Positions 1-5,575 of a stretch of DNA of 7,577 nucleotides are shown one piece after another; position 1 is the stretch's first letter, and every line of letters starts with the position of its first letter. Origin of the DNA: Bacteroidota bacterium (GTDB lineage: Bacteria > Bacteroidota > Ignavibacteria > UBA10030 > UBA8401); contig JAVBYA010000362.1 in assembly GCA_030824295.1 (NCBI GenBank), positions 1-7,577 on the forward strand, in the 5' to 3' direction. The notes under the pieces are model-generated. The model was not told where the DNA came from. It ran no database searches and saw nothing but the letters and a program-made list of their open reading frames with translations. The position numbers and the translations under genes were made by a program.

Positions 1-1899
1 ATCATAATAATAATCGTATGTCTGCCAGACCATCGAAGGATATGCCGGCTGGCTCATCCAGATGATGATGCCGGTGGCATCATTCCACAGATTGTCGGAC
101 CATCCTTCGAACATTGCTTTGTTCGTCTCAATATTCAACAGCTGCGATTTCCGGCAGAAGTCATCGATACCGGAGGGGATACCGTAGCGGCTGTTGATGA
201 ACGAAGAATACCGTTCCGGTCCTGCATACATAGCGGAATTGCCGAAGAAATGTTTGTCCCACATCTCGTTCTGCGGCCAGAGTTTGTCCGCCGGAATGAA
301 TTTGCGGAAGCTCTCCGTGTTGACGAAAACAGCGGTCCCCATTTCGCTGCGCATTCCCCAGCCGCTGGTGCCGCCCCAATTGCCGGGGGCAGCTTTGCTG
401 AAATAGTCGGACGGTTCCAGCGGAGTCCACGGTCCGCTGCCGGAGAGACTGTTGGAATGGGAATTCGAATGATAGTGTCTGCCGTCGAATGTCTTCACAT
501 TGGCACGAAGCCAGTCATCAAGCGGAGGAAGAGGTTCACCTTCGTTCGCGCCGCACCAGAGGATGATGGAAGGATGATTACGTGTTCGTTTGATCTTCTC
601 AACAGCGTTGGCGTTGAACACATTGATGTCCCTCGGTAGTCCGCCGCTGGAGTTCAGCCAGAAATCATCCCAGACCATGATGCCGTACCGGTCGCATGCT
701 TCATAGAATGCATCATCGGTGGTGGAGCCCATCCAGTTCCTAATGATGTTGAAGTTCATATCCTTGTGCAGCTTCACCCGGAGATCGTAATCCGCATCGG
801 ATACCCGGAGCATATATTCTGGCATTCCCCAGTTGCCCCCTTTCGCGAAGATCTTCCTTCCGTTCACCCGGATCGTCATCACATTACCGGAGGTGTCGAC
901 TTCCAGTTTACGGATCCCGAATGAGATCGTCTGCCGGTCGGATTCGGTCGTGCCTTCTGTGAACTTCAACGAACACGAATACAGGTTCGGAGAACCATAT
1001 CCGTTCGGCCACCACAGTTTCGGTTCTTTGATGGAGAGTTCCGGGAATCCGTCGTTATCGATCGTGACGATCTTCGTGTCATTCGGTCCGACAGAGACAG
1101 GAAGCGAGAATGAGATACTGCCGGGCTGTATCGTGCCGGATAAGATACCGGACCGTTCCACGGAAGTGGTATTCTTCAATTCTGTTCTGATAGCGATCTG
1201 CGCCGTGGATGCGCTGCTGACATCGGAGCGGATCCATGGATCCTGGATCACGATATTTCCTGTTGTCGAAAGGAAGACATCATCCTGTATTCCCATGTTG
1301 AGTCCGGGCACGGAGGGCATCCAGTCCCACCCACCGCTGGAGCCGTAAGTGGGACTCGCGCCATTCGAGATCGGCTGCTGGGGAAGATGGACGAGTACAG
1401 CAAGGATGTTCACGGAAGTACCGGAAGCGAGTCGAGTGATATCGAACCTTCCGCGCTGGACAATGCCTCGGATCGTTCCAATGAATCGTCCGTTCAAAAA
1501 TACATCGGCGTCCCGGTTCACACCCGAGAAGTTCAGCCAGAGCCGTCCACGAGAAAAATCATTAGGAACAGTGAACTCTGTGCGGTACCAAAAATCCCTG
1601 TCATACTTGGAACGGTCCACCCGGTAAATATTGTCGGCATAATTCGGATCATTCTCCTTTCCTGCTGCGACGAATGAGCCGAAGACTGTTCCCGGCACCG
1701 CGGCATATGTCCACTTCACCGGTGTGTATCCTCCGGAGAACATCGCAACGCTGTCATTGCCTATATCTTCCTGCGGTGCTAGCATCCATCGTACGGAAGG
1801 TGAACTGTTGAGGGAAAGGATGTTCTGCTGCGCAAGCAGCGATATCGATAACAGCATGAATGCGGCGAGAACGAACGGGAGAGAAAGTAATCGGGTCAT
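1..1899 (-). CDS. Secreted GH2 glycoside hydrolase (exo-beta-glucosaminidase / beta-mannosidase-like), 3' end missing
   Basis: The frame opens with ATG at 1899-1897 and stays open for 633 codons to base 1, so the C-terminus lies outside the window. Residues 1-23 form a signal peptide (hydrophobic core ending LLA before QQ), so the enzyme is exported. The GH2 order is visible: a jelly-roll sugar-binding domain (FWYRTEF near 104, DVFLNGRFIG, YGSSGGWDW at 185-193), an Ig-like beta-sandwich leading to KLWWPNGYG, then a TIM barrel starting near KGGNW (353-357) with RNWMGS and YGIMVWDDF. The likely acid/base is E453 in LWCGANEGE and the likely nucleophile is E519 in GMRSEMGTAVF. Spacing and the later GIIIWMSQPAYPS...WQ.YDYY block resemble the exo-beta-D-glucosaminidase (CsxA) and mannosylglycoprotein endo-mannosidase branch rather than LacZ. 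Family members usually run to roughly 850-900 residues. No Shine-Dalgarno is evident. The family is confident; the substrate is not. In this gene-cluster context beta-mannosidase-like exo action is plausible. Confidence 0.9.
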   Translation of the reverse strand, partial: MTRLLSLPFVLAAFMLLSISLLAQQNILSLNSSPSVRWMLAPQEDIGNDSVAMFSGGYTPVKWTYAAVPGTVFGSFVAAGKENDPNYADNIYRVDRSKYDRDFWYRTEFTVPNDFSRGRLWLNFSGVNRDADVFLNGRFIGTIRGIVQRGRFDITRLASGTSVNILAVLVHLPQQPISNGASPTYGSSGGWDWMPSVPGLNMGIQDDVFLSTTGNIVIQDPWIRSDVSSASTAQIAIRTELKNTTSVERSGILSGTIQPGSISFSLPVSVGPNDTKIVTIDNDGFPELSIKEPKLWWPNGYGSPNLYSCSLKFTEGTTESDRQTISFGIRKLEVDTSGNVMTIRVNGRKIFAKGGNWGMPEYMLRVSDADYDLRVKLHKDMNFNIIRNWMGSTTDDAFYEACDRYGIMVWDDFWLNSSGGLPRDINVFNANAVEKIKRTRNHPSIILWCGANEGEPLPPLDDWLRANVKTFDGRHYHSNSHSNSLSGSGPWTPLEPSDYFSKAAPGNWGGTSGWGMRSEMGTAVFVNTESFRKFIPADKLWPQNEMWDKHFFGNSAMYAGPERYSSFINSRYGIPSGIDDFCRKSQLLNIETNKAMFEGWSDNLWNDATGIIIWMSQPAYPSMVWQTYDYYYD

Positions 1900-1946
1900 A
1901 GTGTTGACATTTGTTGTAGATTTTACTTGAGATGCAGAATGCTTTC

Positions 1947-2005
1947 AGCCACGAGAACACAAAGGCCCGCCCAACAGTATGGCGGCAGGCACAAAAATCC
2001 ACAAA
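1947..2005. repeat. CAC-rich interspersed repeat with an embedded small palindrome
   Basis: The 157-nt spacer before the GH2 gene contains short CAC-led units (CACGAGAA, CACAAAGG, CACAAAAATC, CACAAA). The run is interrupted at about 1967-1990 by a GC-rich, imperfectly palindromic insert with GCCCGCC on the left and GGCGGCAGGC on the right around the core CAACAGTAT. GGC occurs on both sides of the insert (1964-1966 and 1988-1990). Removing one GGC plus the insert restores an even CACAAAGGCACAAAAATC run. It has no coding potential. The similarity to CAC-rich dispersed repeats of other environmental genomes is recalled, not searched. Confidence 0.5.
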
Positions 2006-2009
2006 TATA
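2002..2009 (-). promoter_or_regulatory. Possible Bacteroidota-type -7 promoter element for the GH2 gene
   Basis: Read on the minus strand this is TATATTTG, an exact match to the TAnnTTTG -7 consensus of Bacteroidota sigma-ABfr promoters. It lies about 100 nt upstream of the GH2 ATG and overlaps the end of the CAC-rich repeat. No good TTTG -33 element is seen at the expected distance upstream, so this is only a candidate. Confidence 0.2.
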
Positions 2010-2056
2010 GTATTTCTATCCGCTTGGTGTTGCAGCCTTAATAGCAGTTCATTCAA

Positions 2057-2728
2057 TCATTGGATCAGAACAAAATCGAAGTATGCGAGATTCGCCCCTT
2101 TGTTATAATGCAGCGTCAACAGATTCAATCCTGTTTTGGTGAAGGTGATCTCGCCGACGGTCGCCTGGGTCCAGTAGTGCCAGTTACCGGTATTCTCCGG
2201 CATCTTGAGGTCGACTGCCTTTGTATTGTTCAGCCAGAGTGAAGATCTATTGTCCTGATATCCATAAACGGTGATGATCTTGTATTTGCCCGGCGCTTTC
2301 ACATCCACCGTGTAGTTCGTCCATTCTCCGTCTTCCTCCCACCCGATATAGAGTTGATTCACCGCCGGATCCACCTTGTTCGGATGATTGAAGTCCGCCC
2401 AATCCTTGGTATAAGAAATATCGACACCTTCATTCTCACGGAAGAAGGCGAGGGAAGCGGGAATGCCGGGCCGATGGTGTCCTTCGGTATGATTGAGTGC
2501 AGCTCCTTCGTTTGCCGATGTGCTGTCGTGATAAGCGATCCCTTCACCGCCGAGATCATAGAATGCCAGTTCGACACGTCCGGGGATGGATTGTGCACCG
2601 CGTTTGTAGAGTGAATCAGTGTACGGTTTCCCCTTGTATCCGGCGGGAATCTGAGCGGATATAGTCCCCACAGCTACTACAAGGAATATCGCTATACCAT
2701 GGAGATGTTTATTCGTTTGATGCAGCAT
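2057..2728 (-). CDS. Secreted stand-alone CBM6-like carbohydrate-binding protein
   Basis: This 223-residue protein starts at ATG 2728-2726. The start is chosen because an AAAGG ribosome-binding site sits 7 nt upstream and because a signal peptide (residues 1-25, ending TISA before QIPAG) follows directly. An in-frame ATG at 2809 would only translate a non-coding repeat. The body fits one CBM6-type beta-sandwich: GIAYHDST and NEG (63-75), VDISYT, YIGWEEDGEWTNYTV (128-141), APGKYKI, TGNWHYWTQ (180-188), and a last strand NLAYFDFVLIQ. No catalytic domain is present. CBM6 modules bind beta-glycans such as xylan, beta-glucan, agarose or mannan-like chains; the ligand here is not predictable. The canonical ligand-binding Asn/Asp of the last loop (NLN/DW in many members) appears as Ala (NLAY). 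It may help a surface complex hold the substrate for the neighbouring hydrolases. CBM35 is an alternative label for the same fold. Confidence 0.8.
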   Translation of the reverse strand: MLHQTNKHLHGIAIFLVVAVGTISAQIPAGYKGKPYTDSLYKRGAQSIPGRVELAFYDLGGEGIAYHDSTSANEGAALNHTEGHHRPGIPASLAFFRENEGVDISYTKDWADFNHPNKVDPAVNQLYIGWEEDGEWTNYTVDVKAPGKYKIITVYGYQDNRSSLWLNNTKAVDLKMPENTGNWHYWTQATVGEITFTKTGLNLLTLHYNKGANLAYFDFVLIQ

Positions 2729-2735
2729 GTTTGTA

Positions 2736-2740
2736 CCTTT
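2736..2740 (-). promoter_or_regulatory. Ribosome-binding site that fixes the CBM6 gene start
   Basis: On the minus strand AAAGG lies 7 nt before the ATG at 2728. It is the only good site near a start in this frame and supports the 223-residue protein over a longer version beginning at 2809. Confidence 0.6.
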
Positions 2741-2769
2741 CAGGATCTTTTCACATTGAATGAAGAGCG

Positions 2770-2813
2770 AGATTGCTTCGTCCCGACAAAAAGGCATCGG
2801 GACTCGCAATGAC
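2770..2813. repeat. Interspersed hairpin repeat unit (GTCATTGCGAG ... GAAGCAATCT type), copy 1
   Basis: On the minus strand this 44-nt unit begins GTCATTGCGA and ends GAAGCAATCT. Between the flanks is a perfect 7-bp stem, GTCCCGA with TCGGGAC (plus-strand 2780-2786 and 2797-2803), around a 10-nt loop with five consecutive A/T bases. It fills the 104-nt gap between the reductase stop and the CBM6 gene. No U-tract follows the stem, so it is not a standard intrinsic terminator. The flanks recur in the larger element at 5372-5534. Such RIP/REP-like elements can affect mRNA stability or processing; no such role is shown here. Confidence 0.75.
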
Positions 2814-2832
2814 GTTGCGTCACAATTATGAA

Positions 2833-3840
2833 TTATTTCAATGATATCTCATTGTTCAGGATCTGTTCGATCGATGCGAGTTCTTCAGCCGTGAACGACG
2901 GAGCAGTGAGGGAAAATAGATTATCCTGCAGCTGAGCGACACTGCTGGCGCCGATGAGCACGGAGGTGATCCTGCGATCCTTCAGCAGCCATGCGAGTGC
3001 CATTTGTGCGAGTGATTGTCCGCGCTTCGAAGCGATCAGATTCAATTGCGCTATTCTCTTCACGTGCTGTTCGGTAATATCCTTTTGCTGCAATGCACCA
3101 TGCTGAAGTGCAGCGCGTGAGTTCGCAGGGATCCCCGTGAGATACTTATCCGTCAGCAGTCCCTGGGCAAGGGGAGAGAATGCGATGCATCCGACTCCTT
3201 CATCATCAAGCAGTCCGAGCAGACCATCCTCAACCCATCGGACGAACATGGAGTATTTCGGCTGATGGATAAGGCAGGGGGTCCCCATTTCGCGAAGGAT
3301 CGCGATCGCTTTCGCCGCGAGGTCGGCCGGATAATTGGAGATACCGCAGTAGAGAGCTTTCCCTTGACGGACGGCATGTGATAACGCACCCATTGTCTCT
3401 TCAAGCGGCGTGTCAGGATCAGGGCGATGTGAATAGAAGATGTCCACATATTCCAACTGCATGCGCCGCAGACTTTGATCGAGACTCGACAGAAGATATT
3501 TCCGTGAGCCCCAGTTTCCGTACGGTCCCGGCCACATGTCGTATCCCGCTTTCGTGGAGATGATCAGTTCGTCACGGTATGAACGAAGATCCTCACGAAG
3601 GATACTTCCGAAATTCGTTTCAGCGGAACCCGGCGGCGGTCCGTAATTGTTCGCGAGATCGAAATGCGTAATGCCGAGATCGAACGCTTTCACGATGATC
3701 GCGCGATAATTGCTCCGATGGTCCTTATCACTGAAGTTGTGCCACAGTCCAAGTGAAATGGCCGGCAATTGGATGCCGCTGTGACCGCATCGCCGGTACT
3801 GCATGTTGTTGTACCGTTCACCAGATGGAATGTATTCCAT
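2833..3840 (-). CDS. gpr: Aldo/keto reductase, L-glyceraldehyde 3-phosphate reductase (GpR/YghZ) family
   Basis: This 335-residue protein is close to E. coli GpR/YghZ (AKR14) along its full length. Shared blocks include LGLWHNF, FDLANNYGPPPGSAE, ELIISTKAGYDMWPGPYG, SRKYLLSSLDQSL, EYVDIFYSHR, GVGCIAFSPLAQGLLT and SVLIGAS. The catalytic tetrad is in place: D61, Y66, K97 and H138. The fold is an (alpha/beta)8 barrel, and NADPH is bound through the C-terminal SVLIGAS region. There is no signal peptide, so the enzyme is cytoplasmic. Known relatives reduce L-glyceraldehyde 3-phosphate and methylglyoxal. Start ATG 3840-3838 is backed by GGAG 5 nt upstream, and the gene begins 10 nt after the GH5 stop, implying co-transcription. 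In this setting it may act on a sugar-derived aldehyde or detoxify carbonyls made during fast sugar catabolism; that is inference. The family assignment is firm. Confidence 0.92.
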   Translation of the reverse strand: MEYIPSGERYNNMQYRRCGHSGIQLPAISLGLWHNFSDKDHRSNYRAIIVKAFDLGITHFDLANNYGPPPGSAETNFGSILREDLRSYRDELIISTKAGYDMWPGPYGNWGSRKYLLSSLDQSLRRMQLEYVDIFYSHRPDPDTPLEETMGALSHAVRQGKALYCGISNYPADLAAKAIAILREMGTPCLIHQPKYSMFVRWVEDGLLGLLDDEGVGCIAFSPLAQGLLTDKYLTGIPANSRAALQHGALQQKDITEQHVKRIAQLNLIASKRGQSLAQMALAWLLKDRRITSVLIGASSVAQLQDNLFSLTAPSFTAEELASIEQILNNEISLK

Positions 3841-3845
3841 GGGTT

Positions 3846-3849
3846 CTCC
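3846..3849 (-). promoter_or_regulatory. Ribosome-binding site of the reductase gene, inside the 10-nt intergenic gap
   Basis: GGAG on the minus strand lies 5 nt before the reductase ATG and just after the GH5 stop codon (3853-3851). The layout suits translational coupling of the two genes. Confidence 0.6.
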
Positions 3850-3850
3850 G

Positions 3851-5317
3851 TTATTCCTTTGCCGTGATGATGTTGGAGGGAAGTGATGAGCCTGCTGAAT
3901 TCTTCGCGATCACACGGTAATCGAACGATGTTCCAATGACTGCCGTCGTATCCGTATAGAGCGGCGGCTGACGGTCGTCTGTGACACGGGGAGCGAGCGA
4001 CTTCCAGGCGGAGGTTCCGGTAAGACGACGCTGGATCTCATAGTGTGAAGCGCCGGTCGAGCCCTGCCAGGAGATCCTGCCGCTCACGATCGGGAGGAGC
4101 GCGGGAGGGAGCGGTGCAGTGATCGGTTCGGGAGCCATATTCCTGATCTTGAACGCGTACTCGCGAAGGAGCCGGAGGACATTCCTCTCGTCCTGAAAAT
4201 TTCCGGAGGGGAATCCGGGCCAATGGTAGGAGCGGTATCCGCCTCCTTCTTCGTGATCGTAGAACCCGCCGTCGCGCCGATGAGCGCGGATACCCCAGAG
4301 TAATCCGCCCGATGTGCCGTTGGCAACGATCTCATCCATCAGTGCAATGAGACTGGAGGTCGGTCCAAGACCGAATTCATCCGCGATCAAAACCTTGTTG
4401 TAGCGGTTCGTCATCGCTTTGTCCGCTTTATTGAATTTATACACATCCTTCTCGCCGGACCAATGGATGTAATAATGTTTGCTGATGATGTCGATGTTGG
4501 GGTCCTGTGCCACATCCTCGCCGCGGCCGGCGCCGCCGTCCATGATCAGATGATTCGGAGCGGCGGTCTTCAGGAATGCGCTGATCTCCTTCCCCCAGGT
4601 GAGAAGGATGGGGAACCATTCGTCGGGATTCCGTTTATAATCCCAGATGAATGTTTCGAGTTCATTTCCCAACTGCCATGCAAGGATCGCTTTCTCATCT
4701 TTATATGCAACACCGGTGTAGACATTCTTATGATTCAGGATATCGGTGATCATCTGTTTGAAATCATTGATCACCTGACGGTCGGTCCAAAATTCTGGAG
4801 CTGACTTTCCACGGAAACCGGCGAACTGTTTAATGCCGCCGACGCCGTAGAAATCATGCGAGTCGATGATCGGAATGATCAGTCGGATGCCGAGTTCATT
4901 GCAGAGCTGGATCGTTTTGTCGAGCGAATTGAATGCATCCTTGTTATATCCACCCAGGCTGTCGACGTAATACGGAAGATTCGTCCCTTCCTGCCGGATG
5001 GTGAAAGAGAAGATCCGTGTTGCCCGGCCACCCATTTGTTTGAAGGTGGTCAGTGCGTCGCGTGATTCGAATTCGTCGGGAAACCTGTTCGATACATCCT
5101 GTTTCACCTGATCCTCGTTCTGATGGAGATTCGAGGCGGCGAGTCCCATGAACCGGTATTCGTCCGGACCGTCCATCAGTTTGGTGCCGGATTTGGTGAT
5201 GAAATATTTCAGGATGGACTTCGATTCACTCTGCGCAGGGGATTGAGCGTGGAGCGGAAGAGAAACAGCCGTCAGAATGATAAACAGTAACGTTGAACAG
5301 ATGTATTTATTTTTCAT
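3851..5317 (-). CDS. Secreted GH5 endo-beta-mannanase-like hydrolase with C-terminal FN3 domain
   Basis: The 488-residue product starts at ATG 5317-5315 with a signal peptide (residues 1-24, LPLHA before Q). Residues about 35-395 form a GH5 TIM barrel of the fungal/plant-type mannanase group: YRFMGLAASNLHQ, RATRIFSF (conserved Arg101), LIIPIIDSHDFYGVGG, TGVAYKDEKAILAWQLGNELE, HYYIHW (281-286), VLIADEFGLG and GGLLWGIRAHRRDGG. E219 is the likely acid/base and E314 the likely nucleophile. H281, Y283 and W341 sit where GH5 enzymes contact substrate. Residues about 398-486 resemble a fibronectin type III domain, common as a spacer in secreted hydrolases. No Type IX secretion tail is evident. The usual NEP after strand 4 is NEL here. 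It probably cleaves internal beta-1,4-mannosidic bonds; another beta-glycan is possible because GH5 specificity varies. It lies downstream of a large repeat and 10 nt upstream of the reductase. Its own ribosome-binding site is weak. Confidence 0.88.
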   Translation of the reverse strand: MKNKYICSTLLFIILTAVSLPLHAQSPAQSESKSILKYFITKSGTKLMDGPDEYRFMGLAASNLHQNEDQVKQDVSNRFPDEFESRDALTTFKQMGGRATRIFSFTIRQEGTNLPYYVDSLGGYNKDAFNSLDKTIQLCNELGIRLIIPIIDSHDFYGVGGIKQFAGFRGKSAPEFWTDRQVINDFKQMITDILNHKNVYTGVAYKDEKAILAWQLGNELETFIWDYKRNPDEWFPILLTWGKEISAFLKTAAPNHLIMDGGAGRGEDVAQDPNIDIISKHYYIHWSGEKDVYKFNKADKAMTNRYNKVLIADEFGLGPTSSLIALMDEIVANGTSGGLLWGIRAHRRDGGFYDHEEGGGYRSYHWPGFPSGNFQDERNVLRLLREYAFKIRNMAPEPITAPLPPALLPIVSGRISWQGSTGASHYEIQRRLTGTSAWKSLAPRVTDDRQPPLYTDTTAVIGTSFDYRVIAKNSAGSSLPSNIITAKE

Positions 5318-5371
5318 AAAGCACCATTAGATTATTGTAAATGAGAAACCAGTGAAATACTTAACAAAAGT

Positions 5372-5534
5372 GTCATTGCGAGACCGCCGCAGGCGGTCGA
5401 AGCAATCTTAAACAAGAGAAAGATTGCCCCGTCGTACGGGTTCCGACATGTACGGGGTTCAAAAGACGGAACTTCGTCGTCCCGACCTGCCTGCCGGCAG
5501 GAAGGTAAACGGCATCGGGACTCCTCTCAATGAC
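5372..5534. repeat. Composite inverted repeat with nested hairpins
   Basis: The element begins GTCATTG and ends CAATGAC, its perfect inverse. Two units of the GTCATTGCGAG...GAAGCAATCT family meet in opposite orientation: unit A at 5372-5409 and unit B at 5420-5534. Their junction is a perfect 8-bp inverted repeat, GCAATCTT and AAGATTGC, with a 10-nt loop (5402-5427). Unit A holds the stem GACCGCC/GGCGGTC with a 3-nt loop (5382-5398). Unit B holds GTCCCGA/TCGGGAC (5479-5485 and 5515-5521), with a second palindrome inside its loop, plus an extra C/G-rich stretch at about 5428-5470. It occupies most of the GH42-GH5 spacer. No open frame of note lies within it. Strong RNA folding is expected on either strand. 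Confidence 0.75.
5490..5501. repeat. 12-bp perfect palindrome CCTGCCGGCAGG nested in a hairpin loop
   Basis: This self-complementary 12-mer sits between the two arms GTCCCGA and TCGGGAC of repeat unit B. The related copy at 2770-2813 has the same arms and GGCA before the second arm, but only a 10-nt loop without this palindrome. It therefore looks like a separate small unit inserted into, or grown within, the loop. Confidence 0.6.
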
Positions 5535-5575
5535 TTTCTAAGACTCGATGAATGAATTTGCACAAAACTAACTAT

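Noticed and set aside
833..1348. A 171-codon plus-strand frame opposite the GH2 gene
   Set aside because: It is antisense to conserved GH2 domain sequence and shows no recognisable domain or start signals. It is a shadow frame.
1754..2056. A 100-codon minus-strand frame across the GH2 upstream spacer
   Set aside because: It runs through the CAC-rich repeat and into the GH2 signal-peptide region in another frame, with no protein-like features.
2780..2803. Intrinsic terminator after the reductase gene
   Set aside because: The stem is followed by GAAGCAATCT, not a U-tract. The T-run is in the loop, and the unit is a dispersed repeat.
2729..2809. A longer N-terminus for the CBM6 protein from an in-frame ATG at 2809
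   Set aside because: The extra 27 residues are a translation of the hairpin repeat and spacer. A good AAAGG site and a signal peptide both fit the ATG at 2728.
5334..5339. TACAAT -10-like promoter just upstream of the GH5 gene
   Set aside because: No -35 or -33 partner is found at a proper spacing, and the leader would be only about 10 nt. An AT-rich hexamer of this kind is expected by chance.
5372..5534. CRISPR array or insertion sequence in the GH42-GH5 spacer
   Set aside because: There are no direct repeats with regular spacers, no transposase frame and no clear target duplication. The structure is nested inverted repeats.
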